Positions 36,285-45,498 of a stretch of DNA of 56,622 bases are shown here, in pieces (positions within the stretch are counted from its first letter, which is position 1; every line of letters starts with the position of its first letter). The position numbers were made by a program, and so were the translations under genes. Location: IMG/VR virus record IMGVR_UViG_3300043399_000099, positions 1 to 56,622 of that record, one strand, 5' to 3'. Under the pieces are notes generated by a model. The model worked only from the letters and a program-made list of their open reading frames with translations. It did not search any database and had not been told where the DNA came from. Source of the stretch: a virus.

Positions 36285-38063
36285 TTAGAAGCCAAAAATA
36301 AGCTTGGTAAAGAAGCTGGCTTTAGCTGCACTTTCTGCAGCTTGTTCTTTTTTCTTGGCCATCAAAAACTCTGCGGCTCTTTCTTTCTCAGACTCAAGTG
36401 CAGTAAAAGCAAAGGCCATGATGTCACGTTCTTTCTGCCAGACTTGATCTAGAGCTTGGCTAGTCAAAGCGTTCTTAGTCTTAGCTGCTTCCATGTTTGC
36501 AGTATTCTGTGCAGCAGTGTTGAGAGTAACAGTATTCTGTCTCCACTGTGCGTTAGCCTGAGCAATAACCAAAGAGTTAGTAGCATTAAACTGGTCACGC
36601 TGTGTCTCTAGCTGAGCATTAAACTTCTTGGTAGCATTAGTTTCACCAGCATTGAATTGCTTGATGGCATTGCTTTGCTCTGCATTGAAGAGGCTTACAC
36701 GGCTAGTTAGGTCTTCAAAGAATTGATTAGTCTGATTCTCACTCGAAGCATTGAACTGTGCTGCAGCGTTCTTTGCTGCTTGATCTGTAAGCAATGCCTG
36801 AATGTTAGACTGAGTGCGGAACATAGCAGTCTGTTGTTCATTACTAACATTCGTCAAGTCCATCTGCAAGAACGACTGTGCATTCTGAACAGCAGCTTGC
36901 TGACGATTGCTTAGGTTAGCTACATCGAGGTTAGCAAGGGCAGCAGCCTGAGCCATCACCATAGCTTGACGATTATTCAGATTCTCCAAGTTCACCGTGT
37001 TGACAATACGGCTGTTCTCCATCGCAATGTTTTGTTCTGCGGTGAAGTTCATGTTAGCAATGTCTGAAACCTTAGCGGCATTCATAACACGAGTCTGGAA
37101 GTTCTGGTCAAACTCTTGGCCGAGGAAGGTAGCACGTTGTTGAGCAGCAAAGATTGCAGTCTGCTGTCTATTGGAAAGGTTCTGTCCCTCGAACTGTGCA
37201 AAGGTACTAGCATCAACCTGAGCAATAGGTAGCGCAGACTCCATAGCAGCCTGAATGACAGCCTGTCCAGCTAGGGATGAAGCACCAAGCCCACGAGCAA
37301 CCAGAGCAGCGTTAGCAGCCCGCATAGCCCCTGCTGCCCATGCTGGTGTCTCACCACCTTCAAACTGTTTCATCAATCCTTCAAGCTGACCTTGTACAGT
37401 AGCTTGCTTAGAAGGAGTAGCTTCGGCTGCTTGAATGCTTTCGGATAGCTTATTAACTTTGGCTGCATCAACAGCAGAACCAGAGATAATTTCCCCTTCT
37501 TCCACCTTACGCTGCACAGGGTTATTCATAAGAATACCTGTACCTTGTTCAGCCTTTAGGCCCTCTAGAGAACTCTCAGTTTGCTGTGCAGCTTTAACTA
37601 TAGCACCCTCGGTCACAGCACCTACAACAGGCTGTAGTGCCTCTGTCTCTTTCTTAACTTCAGGGGCAGCAGTAGTAGCCTGTATCAAGCTGGCAGGAGT
37701 AGGAGCAGGAGTTGCTGCTGTAGTAACATCTGCGATAGTGGTAGGAGTTACTTCTGGTGTAGCTTCAACTTTACCTGCATTGGTATCAATAAGAGTCTCT
37801 GGGGTAACTGCAATGTTAGCTACAGCAGCTTGTTCAGTGAGGCTCTCTGGGTTACGGATAACTGCTTGAGAAAGTTCATCACCTGTAGATAGACCACCAA
37901 CAGCCATACCTGTACGTTTCTGCAAGACACGAGTGAACTTACCCATACGTGCTGCTGCACCGGGATTGGACGATAGGAAAGCTTCCATCATCTTAGGGTC
38001 TGTTGGCCCATTGTAGCCCATCTGTGTGAGCAAGTTATGCTGCTGTTGGGGATTAAAGTCCAC
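36285..38063 (-). CDS. internal virion protein with NLSNRQQ-type repeats
   Basis: This 592-residue protein starts with GTG (GGAG at 38074-38071). A Thr/Pro/Ala-rich region (about 90-150) precedes a long helical region with repeated NLSNRQQ, NLNNRQA and NVSNEQQ words (about 290-420) and QFNA words (about 430-500). The repeats imply a regular coiled or stacked helical structure. Similar repeat-rich proteins sit at this position in cyanophages and other marine podoviruses. A sigma70-like promoter lies upstream. Confidence 0.75.
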   Translation of the reverse strand: MDFNPQQQHNLLTQMGYNGPTDPKMMEAFLSSNPGAAARMGKFTRVLQKRTGMAVGGLSTGDELSQAVIRNPESLTEQAAVANIAVTPETLIDTNAGKVEATPEVTPTTIADVTTAATPAPTPASLIQATTAAPEVKKETEALQPVVGAVTEGAIVKAAQQTESSLEGLKAEQGTGILMNNPVQRKVEEGEIISGSAVDAAKVNKLSESIQAAEATPSKQATVQGQLEGLMKQFEGGETPAWAAGAMRAANAALVARGLGASSLAGQAVIQAAMESALPIAQVDASTFAQFEGQNLSNRQQTAIFAAQQRATFLGQEFDQNFQTRVMNAAKVSDIANMNFTAEQNIAMENSRIVNTVNLENLNNRQAMVMAQAAALANLDVANLSNRQQAAVQNAQSFLQMDLTNVSNEQQTAMFRTQSNIQALLTDQAAKNAAAQFNASSENQTNQFFEDLTSRVSLFNAEQSNAIKQFNAGETNATKKFNAQLETQRDQFNATNSLVIAQANAQWRQNTVTLNTAAQNTANMEAAKTKNALTSQALDQVWQKERDIMAFAFTALESEKERAAEFLMAKKKEQAAESAAKASFFTKLIFGF

Positions 38064-38087
38064 TCTATGTCTCCAGACGTTTGTTGT

Positions 38088-38116
38088 ATCTTACACTAAA
38101 AAGGGTTTGGTTGCAA
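38088..38116 (-). promoter_or_regulatory. candidate promoter for the internal virion genes
   Basis: On the minus strand TTGCAA (38116-38111) and TAAGAT (38093-38088) are separated by 17 nt, about 25 nt upstream of the GTG start. It sits in the only sizeable gap between the fibre cassette and the internal virion genes (38064-38133). Confidence 0.4.
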
Positions 38117-38133
38117 GAGTTTATTATAGTAAG

Positions 38134-38316
38134 TTAGTCAGCATCTTGGATCACGAGCGTACCAGCTTCGGCCTGACGCATGATTTCGTCGTAGTGACGG
38201 TTGCCCGGTGCCAAGGGGACGGACCACTCGATGCCGTCGATGGTGGCCTTGATGCCGCCGATGTTGCCGTCAAAGCCGTTGACATATTGGGCTGAGGTGA
38301 TGGTCATGGTGTTCAT
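38134..38316 (-). CDS. small conserved fibre-cassette protein
   Basis: This 60-residue protein (TITSAQYVNGFDGNIGGIKATIDG, then VPLAPGNRHYDEIMRQ) resembles short proteins that follow fibre genes in Rhodobacteraceae phages and prophages. G+C is high, as in the rest of the cassette. Function is unknown. Two Met codons (residues 1 and 3) could serve as starts. Confidence 0.7.
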   Translation of the reverse strand: MNTMTITSAQYVNGFDGNIGGIKATIDGIEWSVPLAPGNRHYDEIMRQAEAGTLVIQDAD

Positions 38317-38319
38317 CTC

Positions 38320-39423
38320 TTACAACTCCGCGTCCGCGACCCAGTGGCCGTAAATTGCGACAGGCACAAAAGCTGCGCCAACAGGCAGGCTTAAAATCCC
38401 GCTTTTGGTCCCCGGGAAGGGGACGGCGGCTCCGACTGCACCTGTCCCGCCGATAGCCCCAGAGCGAGTGTAGTCCCAAACATTTACCGTGCCTACATGG
38501 CGATAACCCACAAGGCTTGGGACCGCACGTTTTTGTACAGCGTAGTAGATAGTGCAGTAAGATAGGTTTGCACTATCAGACGACCCGGCGAAAACCGTAG
38601 CACCTTCCGAAGTGTTGGTTCCCGGCGCAACACCCACGCTGTAAGACTTCTCGTAATACCGCTGGCATCTCGCCAACTCTGGCCCCAATTCGGGCTGCTT
38701 GTATAGGTCAGCCGCCGCAACAGTGTGCGTACCCTGCTTGATGTGGATGCCCCACAGGTCAACGCCGATAGTTTGCAGGCCGAGGCTGTTGGTGCGGGCG
38801 TTGTAGTCAGAGCCTGCCGAGGTCCAAAACCTCAGTTCAAGGTAGTCGTTGCCATTGCTGCCAAGTGTCTTTCCAGTGATGGACGGCACGGCGATGGTGA
38901 CGGCAAACGCTGCCCACGATCCGGTGAGAGTGACGGTGGTCACGCCGATGCTGTTAACTTCGGTGGAAGGTGAGCCACCAGTGCCGAAGGATTGCAGAAG
39001 TTCGACCGCCACGTTCCCAGAACCGCTGGAACGCCTCGCCCATCCCAAGATGGTGATGGTCTGGCCAGCGTAAGACCTGACGCCTTCAATGCGTTGGCAA
39101 GTCAAAGCACCCTGTGACGCCAAAGTCTGGCCGCTGACAGTCTGCCGCAGGAAAAACGTGGGGCTGTTGTTGCCAAGCGTATCGCCAACGGTGAAGGACT
39201 GACGCGATTGAGTGACCGTCCCGCCAGTCAAATCATTGCGCCACCGATCCGCCGCCACATAGGCAGCAGAGGTGCTGCTTGTCCCCCGCTGCCAGAAGTC
39301 AAAGGCCCCGTTGATGATGCGGTTTTCAGGGTCTAGCACACCGGGACGCAAAGGTAGCCCGTTGAAGGTCGCTGTGTTACCACCAGATGCGTCAAGGATA
39401 GCGTTAGTGCGTAGTTGGCTCAT
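38320..39423 (-). CDS. tail fibre / receptor-binding protein with carbohydrate-binding-like domain
   Basis: This 367-residue protein was started at ATG 39423, overlapping the stop of the XkdW-like gene. It opens with an N-terminal NPENRIINGAFDFWQRGTS-type segment that is common in fibre tips. A beta-sandwich region (about 60-230) of carbohydrate-binding-module type follows, then a C-terminal domain (RCQRYYEKSYSVGVAPG) frequent in prophage fibres. It is G+C-rich compared with the core genome and likely host-range-determining. Confidence 0.8.
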   Translation of the reverse strand: MSQLRTNAILDASGGNTATFNGLPLRPGVLDPENRIINGAFDFWQRGTSSTSAAYVAADRWRNDLTGGTVTQSRQSFTVGDTLGNNSPTFFLRQTVSGQTLASQGALTCQRIEGVRSYAGQTITILGWARRSSGSGNVAVELLQSFGTGGSPSTEVNSIGVTTVTLTGSWAAFAVTIAVPSITGKTLGSNGNDYLELRFWTSAGSDYNARTNSLGLQTIGVDLWGIHIKQGTHTVAAADLYKQPELGPELARCQRYYEKSYSVGVAPGTNTSEGATVFAGSSDSANLSYCTIYYAVQKRAVPSLVGYRHVGTVNVWDYTRSGAIGGTGAVGAAVPFPGTKSGILSLPVGAAFVPVAIYGHWVADAEL

Positions 39424-39581
39424 GCCAGTTGCTCCTCTGTCGGGCGTGGTAATGTCGGGTGATCCCAAGCGGCGATATAGTCACCACGGCCATCGCTGTC
39501 GTTTTGCAGACGGATGACAGTCAGGAAATCCTCAATGGTCAGCGCAGGGTAGAGCGCCATGATTTTATCATACAGTGTCAT
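39420..39581 (-). CDS. XkdW-like small tail protein
   Basis: This 53-residue protein has the pattern LYDKIMALYPALTIEDF, then IRLQNDSDGRGDYIAAW and a C-terminal LPRPTEEQLA. This matches XkdW-type proteins that lie beside tail fibre genes in phages and prophages. A fibre assembly role is likely but unproven. It overlaps both neighbouring fibre genes by 1-4 nt. Confidence 0.75.
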   Translation of the reverse strand: MTLYDKIMALYPALTIEDFLTVIRLQNDSDGRGDYIAAWDHPTLPRPTEEQLA

Positions 39582-40165
39582 CACGCAACTCCTGCCAAGA
39601 ACCCAGAGAACACGTTTGTATTTGCGTCACTTGCTCCGACAGAAAATGTTCCTGTTCCAGTTACCCAAGCCCAAAGATCAAGGTAATCGGTTGAGCCGTT
39701 GAGGTAAAAAAACCCGCTTACGGATGCTATGGCACCAGACCCACCAGAGAGGGTAATGTCGAGCATCCGCCCATAGTTATTACCCTCGATTCCGTTAAGT
39801 CGAATTGTGATAATTGCCCTTGATAAGCTGGTGGTTGCTTGAAAATAAATGCTGCCATTCGTTTGGTAATACCCAGCCACGGTTGGCTGAAAACGATAAT
39901 TTGTCGTTGAGTCAAATGCGCTAGTACTGTCGAAAGACTTTGCTTGCAGCGCCACCTTTGTAAAAGTACCAGAGGTAATTGTTTGTGGGGATGTAGTATA
40001 GGCCCGAAAGGCTGGCATTGCTTTTTGAGTTACGGTACTGGCAGTCGTCAAAACCGTTCCCGTGTTATCCGGCAGCGTGAGTGTTCTGTCCGTATTCGAG
40101 TTGGGGGCAGCGATGGTGAATGCACCCGTGCCAGAGGCGTTGCCTTGGAGTTTGATCAGCGACAT
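39581..40165 (-). CDS. C1q/TNF-like fibre protein
   Basis: This 194-residue protein has an N-terminal GNASGTGAFTIAAPNSNTDR and TLTLPDNTGTVLTT segment typical of fibre shafts. A jelly-roll domain of C1q type (AFRAYTTSPQTITSGTF, then AGYYQTNGSIYFQA) follows. Such domains trimerise and bind surface glycans or proteins. It belongs to the fibre cassette. Confidence 0.75.
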   Translation of the reverse strand: MSLIKLQGNASGTGAFTIAAPNSNTDRTLTLPDNTGTVLTTASTVTQKAMPAFRAYTTSPQTITSGTFTKVALQAKSFDSTSAFDSTTNYRFQPTVAGYYQTNGSIYFQATTSLSRAIITIRLNGIEGNNYGRMLDITLSGGSGAIASVSGFFYLNGSTDYLDLWAWVTGTGTFSVGASDANTNVFSGFLAGVA

Positions 40166-40386
40166 TATTCAGTTTCCTCTGGGGCTACGTCAAGCGGGCC
40201 TTGGTCAGTCCAAAGCCAGCGGTCACGGCTCTCGCGCGATGGCAGAGTGCTGTCGTCCACAATGCGCCAAGGCTTACCCGCAGGCACGTCCTTATTGGCC
40301 ACAGCTTCGATCTGGTCTGAAAACTCAGGGGCTGGGATGATAACCGCAACGCCACCGCTGTTGTTAGGGAAAATGATTACTTGCAT
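40165..40386 (-). CDS. small fibre-associated protein
   Basis: This 73-residue protein has VIIFPNNSGGVAVIIPAP, then ANKDVPAGKPWRIVDDSTLP, a pattern common in alphaproteobacterial phages and prophages close to fibre genes, where assembly-chaperone functions are suspected. G+C is high. It overlaps the C1q-like gene by 1 nt. Confidence 0.7.
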   Translation of the reverse strand: MQVIIFPNNSGGVAVIIPAPEFSDQIEAVANKDVPAGKPWRIVDDSTLPSRESRDRWLWTDQGPLDVAPEETE

Positions 40387-40399
40387 GGTGGGTTTCCTT

Positions 40400-40819
40400 T
40401 TAGCGAAAGACTAAGACGCAGACGACTGATCGGTCAGTTAGTACAGCACTGTTATTATATGTTTCCACACCAACACTAGTAGTGGTATAACTTGTCAAGA
40501 CTACGCTTCCTGAGGTGGAAGCATGTGACTGAGCAGTTGCGTAGTTAATGTCCTGAAGTGCTGTCGTAAAGTTCACAGTGTAAAGACCTACTCCATTATC
40601 CGTAATGCTGGACACATTCCCAGACCCACGGATAGTTACAGTGCCTGCGCCGTTAAAGTTTACCCAAGCACGGCAGGCATAGATCGGAGCAGAACCAGAA
40701 GCGTTGAGAGCGCCAGTGATGCGGGCGGCATCTACGTTACCCGTGAGATCAGCACTATCTACGGCCCCGTCAAATGTTGCCGCTGTGACCCCAGTTGTTC
40801 CGTTAATTGTGACAGTCAT
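40400..40819 (-). CDS. tail fibre distal protein
   Basis: This 139-residue protein has an N-terminal TVTINGTTGVTAATFDGAVD shaft segment followed by a beta-rich domain (WVNFNGAGTVTIRGSGNVSS) resembling fibre tips. It directly follows the long fibre gene with a 1-nt overlap, suggesting a split fibre. Confidence 0.7.
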   Translation of the reverse strand: MTVTINGTTGVTAATFDGAVDSADLTGNVDAARITGALNASGSAPIYACRAWVNFNGAGTVTIRGSGNVSSITDNGVGLYTVNFTTALQDINYATAQSHASTSGSVVLTSYTTTSVGVETYNNSAVLTDRSVVCVLVFR

Positions 40820-42726
40820 TATAGTACCACCCAGTTAGAGCCAGTAGGGATAGTAACAGTAACACCAGAGTTTACTGTAATAGGCCCTGTAGACATTGCG
40901 TTTTTATTTGTTGTAAGAGTATAGTTAGATGTTACTGTTTGGGCGTTCTCAACGAAGACTTCATCATTGCCCCCGCCAGTTGCACCACCGCCAACCGATC
41001 CCCAAGCAGCTCCGTTGTAACCCTCAAACTTATTTACGGTTGTGTTAAAGCGGAAGAAACCTGTGCTAGGTGTACCATCTCGTTGAGCTTCTGTGCCTGT
41101 TGGGATTCCAGCAGAACCAGTAGCACTTGTGCGAGGGACATAGGCTGTGCTATCAGTTGTAGCTGCTGTACCAAGACCTAGGTTAGTCCTAGCATCAGCA
41201 GCAGTGGACGCACCAGTACCACCATCGGCTATAGCTAGGTCAGTAATCCCCGTGACAGAGCCACCCGTAATACTCACGTTGCTAGAATCTTGAGTAGAGA
41301 TAGTTCCGAGACCTAGGTTAGTTCTTGCACCAGAAGCAGTAGACGACCCCGTACCACCATCAGCTACAGCAAGATCAGTGATACCTGTGATTGAACCACC
41401 AGAGATACTTACATTATTACTATCCTGTGTGGAGATGGTGCCAAGACCTAGGTTAGTTCTAGCGCCCGAAGCAGTAGATGCACCAGTGCCACCATCAGCT
41501 ACAGCCAGATCAGTAATGCCAGTGATAGTACCTGCACTGATAGTAGCAGTATCAGCAACCAAGGAGTCAATGTTAGCAGTACCCGTAATGTACAGGTCTT
41601 TCCATTCGCTACCAACAGCGCCAAGATCGTAGAGGTTATCTGCAGAAGGGATCAAGCTGGATGCAACATCAGCCGTAATAGTTACAGTATCCGTAGCAGC
41701 ATTACCTAAAGTAGTATTACCGTTTACAGTAAGGTCAGCAGTGATGGTAGCTGATTCATCAACTTGGAGTGTGTCTACTTGAGCAATACCATCAACATAG
41801 ATGTTGCGCCATTCATCAGTAGCAGTCCCAAGATCGTGTGTGTTATCCACAGAAGGGATTAAGCTAGAGGCCACATCTGCAGTGATCGTTACGGTATCTG
41901 TCGCAGAATTGCCTAAGGTAGTATTACCGTTTACAGTAAGGTCAGCAGTAATAGTAGCAGACTCATCTACCTGCAGGGTATCTACCTGAGCAACACCATC
42001 AATGTATAGGTTACGCCACTCATCAGTAGCAGCACCAAGGTCATAGGTATTATCAATAGAGGGGGTCAAATGGGATGCAACATCTGCGGTGATAGTCACA
42101 GTGTCAGTTGCTGCATTGCCTAGCGTAGTGTTGCCGTTGACAGTGAGGTCAGCAGTAATAGTAGCTGATTCGTCTACCTGCAAAGTATCTACTTGGGCAG
42201 TACCATCAATGTATAGGTTACGCCACTCATCAGTAGCAGCACCAAGGTCATAGGTATTATCAATAGAGGGAATTAGGTCAGATGCTACATCAGCAGTGAT
42301 TATGACAGTATCAGTTGCAGAGTTACCCAAAGTAGTATTGCCGTTTACTACAGTGTTACCGACGATGGTAGCATTACCACTTACAGTAAGATCAGCGGCA
42401 ATGTTAGCTGACTCATCCACTTGTAGCGTATCTACTTGAGCAGTACCATCAAGGTACAGATTCTTAAACTCAAGGGTACTGGTACCTAGGTCAACAGTGT
42501 TGTCAACTTTGGGGCGCATTGCTGTGGTAGTGATAACAACATCTTGCACTGGGCCGAGGGTAACAACAGGAGCGCCGCCACCAGTAGTGCCATCGTGGGT
42601 GTGACCATCAATAGCATTCATGGCAGTTTGGATTGCGTCAAACTCTCCATCAAGGTCTGAAGCATTGATTAAGTTGCCATTGGAGATATTGTTAGCTGTG
42701 TCGTTACGAGTATAACCTGTTGCCAT
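40819..42726 (-). CDS. long repetitive tail fibre
   Basis: This 635-residue fibre has an N-terminal attachment segment (about 1-80). About four copies of a 69-residue repeat follow (core: DEWRNLYIDG, VDTLQVDESATITADL, VNGNTTLGN). Three copies of a 45-residue repeat come next (core: ITDLAVADGGTGASTA, GARTNLGLGTISTQDS), then a C-terminal tip. The repeats are near-identical in DNA (207-bp and 135-bp units), so length variation by recombination is expected. Confidence 0.85.
   Translation of the reverse strand: MATGYTRNDTANNISNGNLINASDLDGEFDAIQTAMNAIDGHTHDGTTGGGAPVVTLGPVQDVVITTTAMRPKVDNTVDLGTSTLEFKNLYLDGTAQVDTLQVDESANIAADLTVSGNATIVGNTVVNGNTTLGNSATDTVIITADVASDLIPSIDNTYDLGAATDEWRNLYIDGTAQVDTLQVDESATITADLTVNGNTTLGNAATDTVTITADVASHLTPSIDNTYDLGAATDEWRNLYIDGVAQVDTLQVDESATITADLTVNGNTTLGNSATDTVTITADVASSLIPSVDNTHDLGTATDEWRNIYVDGIAQVDTLQVDESATITADLTVNGNTTLGNAATDTVTITADVASSLIPSADNLYDLGAVGSEWKDLYITGTANIDSLVADTATISAGTITGITDLAVADGGTGASTASGARTNLGLGTISTQDSNNVSISGGSITGITDLAVADGGTGSSTASGARTNLGLGTISTQDSSNVSITGGSVTGITDLAIADGGTGASTAADARTNLGLGTAATTDSTAYVPRTSATGSAGIPTGTEAQRDGTPSTGFFRFNTTVNKFEGYNGAAWGSVGGGATGGGNDEVFVENAQTVTSNYTLTTNKNAMSTGPITVNSGVTVTIPTGSNWVVL
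41170..42500 (-). repeat. 207-bp and 135-bp coding repeats of the fibre gene
   Basis: Copies of one segment begin at 41995 and 42202, exactly 207 bp apart, with near-perfect identity over at least 65 bp. The 135-bp family spans about 41170-41570 in three copies. Short-read assembly of this stretch could be collapsed. Confidence 0.8.
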
Positions 42727-42727
42727 T

Positions 42728-44701
42728 TTACTGCCTGTCGTTATTAAGATACTCGATGGTGATAGCGTCCAAAGAGAAAGGAGGTGTTATGCTGGAGAAA
42801 TTATACTGAAGACTTATAGTGAACCCAGAGCCAACCATCTGGGATGTAAACGAGTAGGTCAGTCTACCTCCGTATGTTGCAGTCCCGTAGGTAGCTGCGC
42901 CGTAGAAGAAGGAACTGTCCGCAGTGTTTTCCAACACGATCTGTGGGGGTTGGATCACACCAATCTGACTGAAGTTTAAGTTTGGGTTAACTGTACCAGA
43001 GATAGAACCTTCTGGGTTAACGTAGGTGGTAAGTTTATACAGAGTTTTCCTAACTCTAGGATCACTCAAAGGTAAGTGTGGAGTAAAGTACTGTGCAGGA
43101 ATAGCACTTCCATCAAAGCTGTTTCCAGATTCTAGGTTGTACACATAACCATCTTTATTAGCAAAGATAATCTTCTCCGAGGAGTCTACAGAGGAATAGA
43201 TACCATCTGCAACATAAGCAAGGATACCATTGATTTCCGCCCAAGCCATACCTTGTGCCGTTTGGTCAGCAAACTGTGTAGCGATAACACCCACAGAAGT
43301 AGCTGCTGTTCTATTCGTAGCATACCCAAAAAGTCTATACTGGTTTTTACCACGAATAACACAAGAAGTAAAGCTGGTATTTGAACTTACAAGGTTATCT
43401 ACTTCAGATTGGATTGGACGAGATGCAACTGCAAAACCAAAGTCACCAATTCTATCTGTTGCGCTAAGAAGTCTAACACCATCTGGCCCAAGGAAAGCAA
43501 TGTCACCACCAACTTCTTGAATGGTATCTGTTCTAACGCAACCAATGTCAGCAGAGATAGGCTGTAGTTGGAAGTCTGAGATAGTATTACCAACAAGTCT
43601 GTGTATCTGGTTTGTGCTAAAGATGATTAGCTGTTCACGAAAAACAATCAGACCTGTAACTGTGTGGGTCAGGTTAATAGTGCCAGCACCATTTGCAGGA
43701 GTAAAATCAGTATCTGTATAAGGCGCAGTGAAAGTTAGGTTTGTACCCTTAGCAAAGAACAAGTGGTTCTTAAACTGTACTACGTGAGTAGCACCAATAA
43801 CATCTGAAGGTGCGCTAGTGATTGTTGAGTAGGTAGAGTTAAAATATCTGAAAGGTCTATTAGCACCATCGACACCAACAAGAGTGGGAGTACCTGTGAA
43901 GTTATAGCGTTCAAACCTCATCTTCGTGCTGTTAGGACGGCCAGAGTTAATGAAGGTGATAGCTGCATTATCAGTTGGCGAAGATGCAAGTGCAGGGGAG
44001 ATTGTCAGAGTTGCACTGCCAGAAGTCACAGTAACACTGTTAGTGATAAGGTAAACTTTCTGTACACCTGAGATAGTAAAGGTATCACCTTGTTGTGGGA
44101 TATCTGTCAACCCATCAACGACGAGACTTGTACCTGTTTGGCTTCCACCATTGACAAGCACAGTGCCGTAGGAAGGAGTATTGATCTTTGTCCAACCTGT
44201 ACCTTCGGACGACCAAAGATTACTACCACGAGCAGCAATAGCTTTCTGCCCAAAGTATACAAGACCCTCGATCAGGCTTATGTTATTACCAAAAGTAACC
44301 GCTGCCTTATCTGCAGGAGAGGAACTCAGGGCGAGGTTAAGTGTAAGATCAGCAGTTCGGGCTGTGCTATTAAAAGTTACAGCAGATACACTATACGTAC
44401 CAGTTACCCCTGCGATAGTTATGGTATCACCCACAAGAGGTGTCTCTAGTATGTTTGCAATAGTGAGGGCTGTACCTGTCTGACCACTGCCTTGTACGAG
44501 GGGTTGACCATAAGGGGGGACATAAGCAGTATCAAACTTTGTATAGCCTAGGATACGCTTATAGCCACCCTCGATAGAAGGTTCAAAGTTGACTAAACGT
44601 CTAGCCGATCCCGGAGCAGTAATACCTTGTTGAAGTGGGGAGATGTTTGTGACAAGACCCCCTTTAACTTCAATAGGATAAGTTTCCCATGCTGTTGGCA
44701 T
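42728..44701 (-). CDS. tail hub / packaged-DNA stabilisation protein (tail tubular B-like)
   Basis: This 657-residue protein has the N-terminal ETYPIEVKGGLVTNISP and RLVNFEPSIEGGYKRILGY pattern of P22 gp10-type and tail tubular B-like proteins, and a beta-propeller-like body. Two internal homologous insertions (about 70-140 and 185-255) each start with GSGQTGTAL or GGSQTGTSL and end in SSPADKAA or SSPTDNAA, suggesting duplicated Ig-like domains. It forms the distal tail tube. Confidence 0.8.
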   Translation of the reverse strand: MPTAWETYPIEVKGGLVTNISPLQQGITAPGSARRLVNFEPSIEGGYKRILGYTKFDTAYVPPYGQPLVQGSGQTGTALTIANILETPLVGDTITIAGVTGTYSVSAVTFNSTARTADLTLNLALSSSPADKAAVTFGNNISLIEGLVYFGQKAIAARGSNLWSSEGTGWTKINTPSYGTVLVNGGSQTGTSLVVDGLTDIPQQGDTFTISGVQKVYLITNSVTVTSGSATLTISPALASSPTDNAAITFINSGRPNSTKMRFERYNFTGTPTLVGVDGANRPFRYFNSTYSTITSAPSDVIGATHVVQFKNHLFFAKGTNLTFTAPYTDTDFTPANGAGTINLTHTVTGLIVFREQLIIFSTNQIHRLVGNTISDFQLQPISADIGCVRTDTIQEVGGDIAFLGPDGVRLLSATDRIGDFGFAVASRPIQSEVDNLVSSNTSFTSCVIRGKNQYRLFGYATNRTAATSVGVIATQFADQTAQGMAWAEINGILAYVADGIYSSVDSSEKIIFANKDGYVYNLESGNSFDGSAIPAQYFTPHLPLSDPRVRKTLYKLTTYVNPEGSISGTVNPNLNFSQIGVIQPPQIVLENTADSSFFYGAATYGTATYGGRLTYSFTSQMVGSGFTISLQYNFSSITPPFSLDAITIEYLNNDRQ

Positions 44702-44702
44702 A

Positions 44703-45425
44703 CTACCCTACCCGCATGTTTACTGAAGTACCTTTCAAGATACGGGTATCTCTGATATATTCATAGCGATTGATATAGAGAGTCCGCATATCCTTGATAC
44801 CATCATTGAATTTCTGTAGGTGCAAGGTTGCATCTTGAGTATTACCACGGAAAGTGTATGCGTAATACATAGCCCCATCTACAATGACAGGGCGAAACTG
44901 TTCTGGATACACAGGCACATCTGTGGCATTATCTAGATCAATGGTATTCTTGTAGTATTCATATACCAACGTGTACGCATTGTTAGGCACAGGGTGTACA
45001 CCATAGCCTTGATTAGGAGTTCTAAAGACTCTCTTAGGCAAGCTACGAATGGAGGTGTTGGTAGTGTTATACTCATCATCCAGATAATTATCAAGGTAAT
45101 CCTCATAAGAGATCACTTGAAGTTTCTGGGTGGTATTGTTAAAGGTATCATTACGTTTGATACGGAAGGACTCAAAGTCTACTGTCTTTGCATCTGTAGG
45201 ATAAGCATAACGAACTGTACCAGCAGTCAGAGCCTGTTCCTTCACAGCATGGTTGAAGGGCCACTCAAACTGGTTCTGTCCAAGATACTGGAGAGCAGAG
45301 TTGATGGAGTCTTTGGCAGAAGAATAGAAACCGACAGCAGAAGCAAAGTTGCTGGATGTCAACTCTACTTCATTGAGCCTACGATTCACATCATTCACAA
45401 GGCCAAGAAAATTATAGGCTGACAC
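44703..45425 (-). CDS. head-tail adaptor (tail tubular A-like)
   Basis: This 240-residue protein has the length and layout of tail tubular protein A: an N-terminal helix (FLGLVNDVNRRLNEVEL), a central SYEDYLDNYLDDEY segment and a PEQFRPVIVDGAMYYAY helix near the C-terminus. It attaches to the portal and carries the tail hub encoded next. Confidence 0.8.
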   Translation of the reverse strand: MSAYNFLGLVNDVNRRLNEVELTSSNFASAVGFYSSAKDSINSALQYLGQNQFEWPFNHAVKEQALTAGTVRYAYPTDAKTVDFESFRIKRNDTFNNTTQKLQVISYEDYLDNYLDDEYNTTNTSIRSLPKRVFRTPNQGYGVHPVPNNAYTLVYEYYKNTIDLDNATDVPVYPEQFRPVIVDGAMYYAYTFRGNTQDATLHLQKFNDGIKDMRTLYINRYEYIRDTRILKGTSVNMRVG

Positions 45426-45449
45426 GTTGTCTATCCTTAACAGGTAAAA

Positions 45450-45480
45450 GTTAAAAGAGTACCCCCGTGAAGAGGTACTC
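45450..45480 (-). terminator. terminator after the capsid accessory gene
   Basis: On the minus strand GAGTACC (45480-45474) pairs with GGTACTC (45463-45457) and is followed by TTTTAACTTTT. It likely reduces transcription from capsid genes into tail genes. Confidence 0.65.
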
Positions 45481-45498
45481 CTTATTAGCTTAGGCTAG

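Noticed and set aside
41378-41989. Plus-strand open frames antisense to the fibre repeats
   Set aside because: They arise from the periodic, stop-poor antisense of repetitive fibre DNA; no ribosome binding site or family match.
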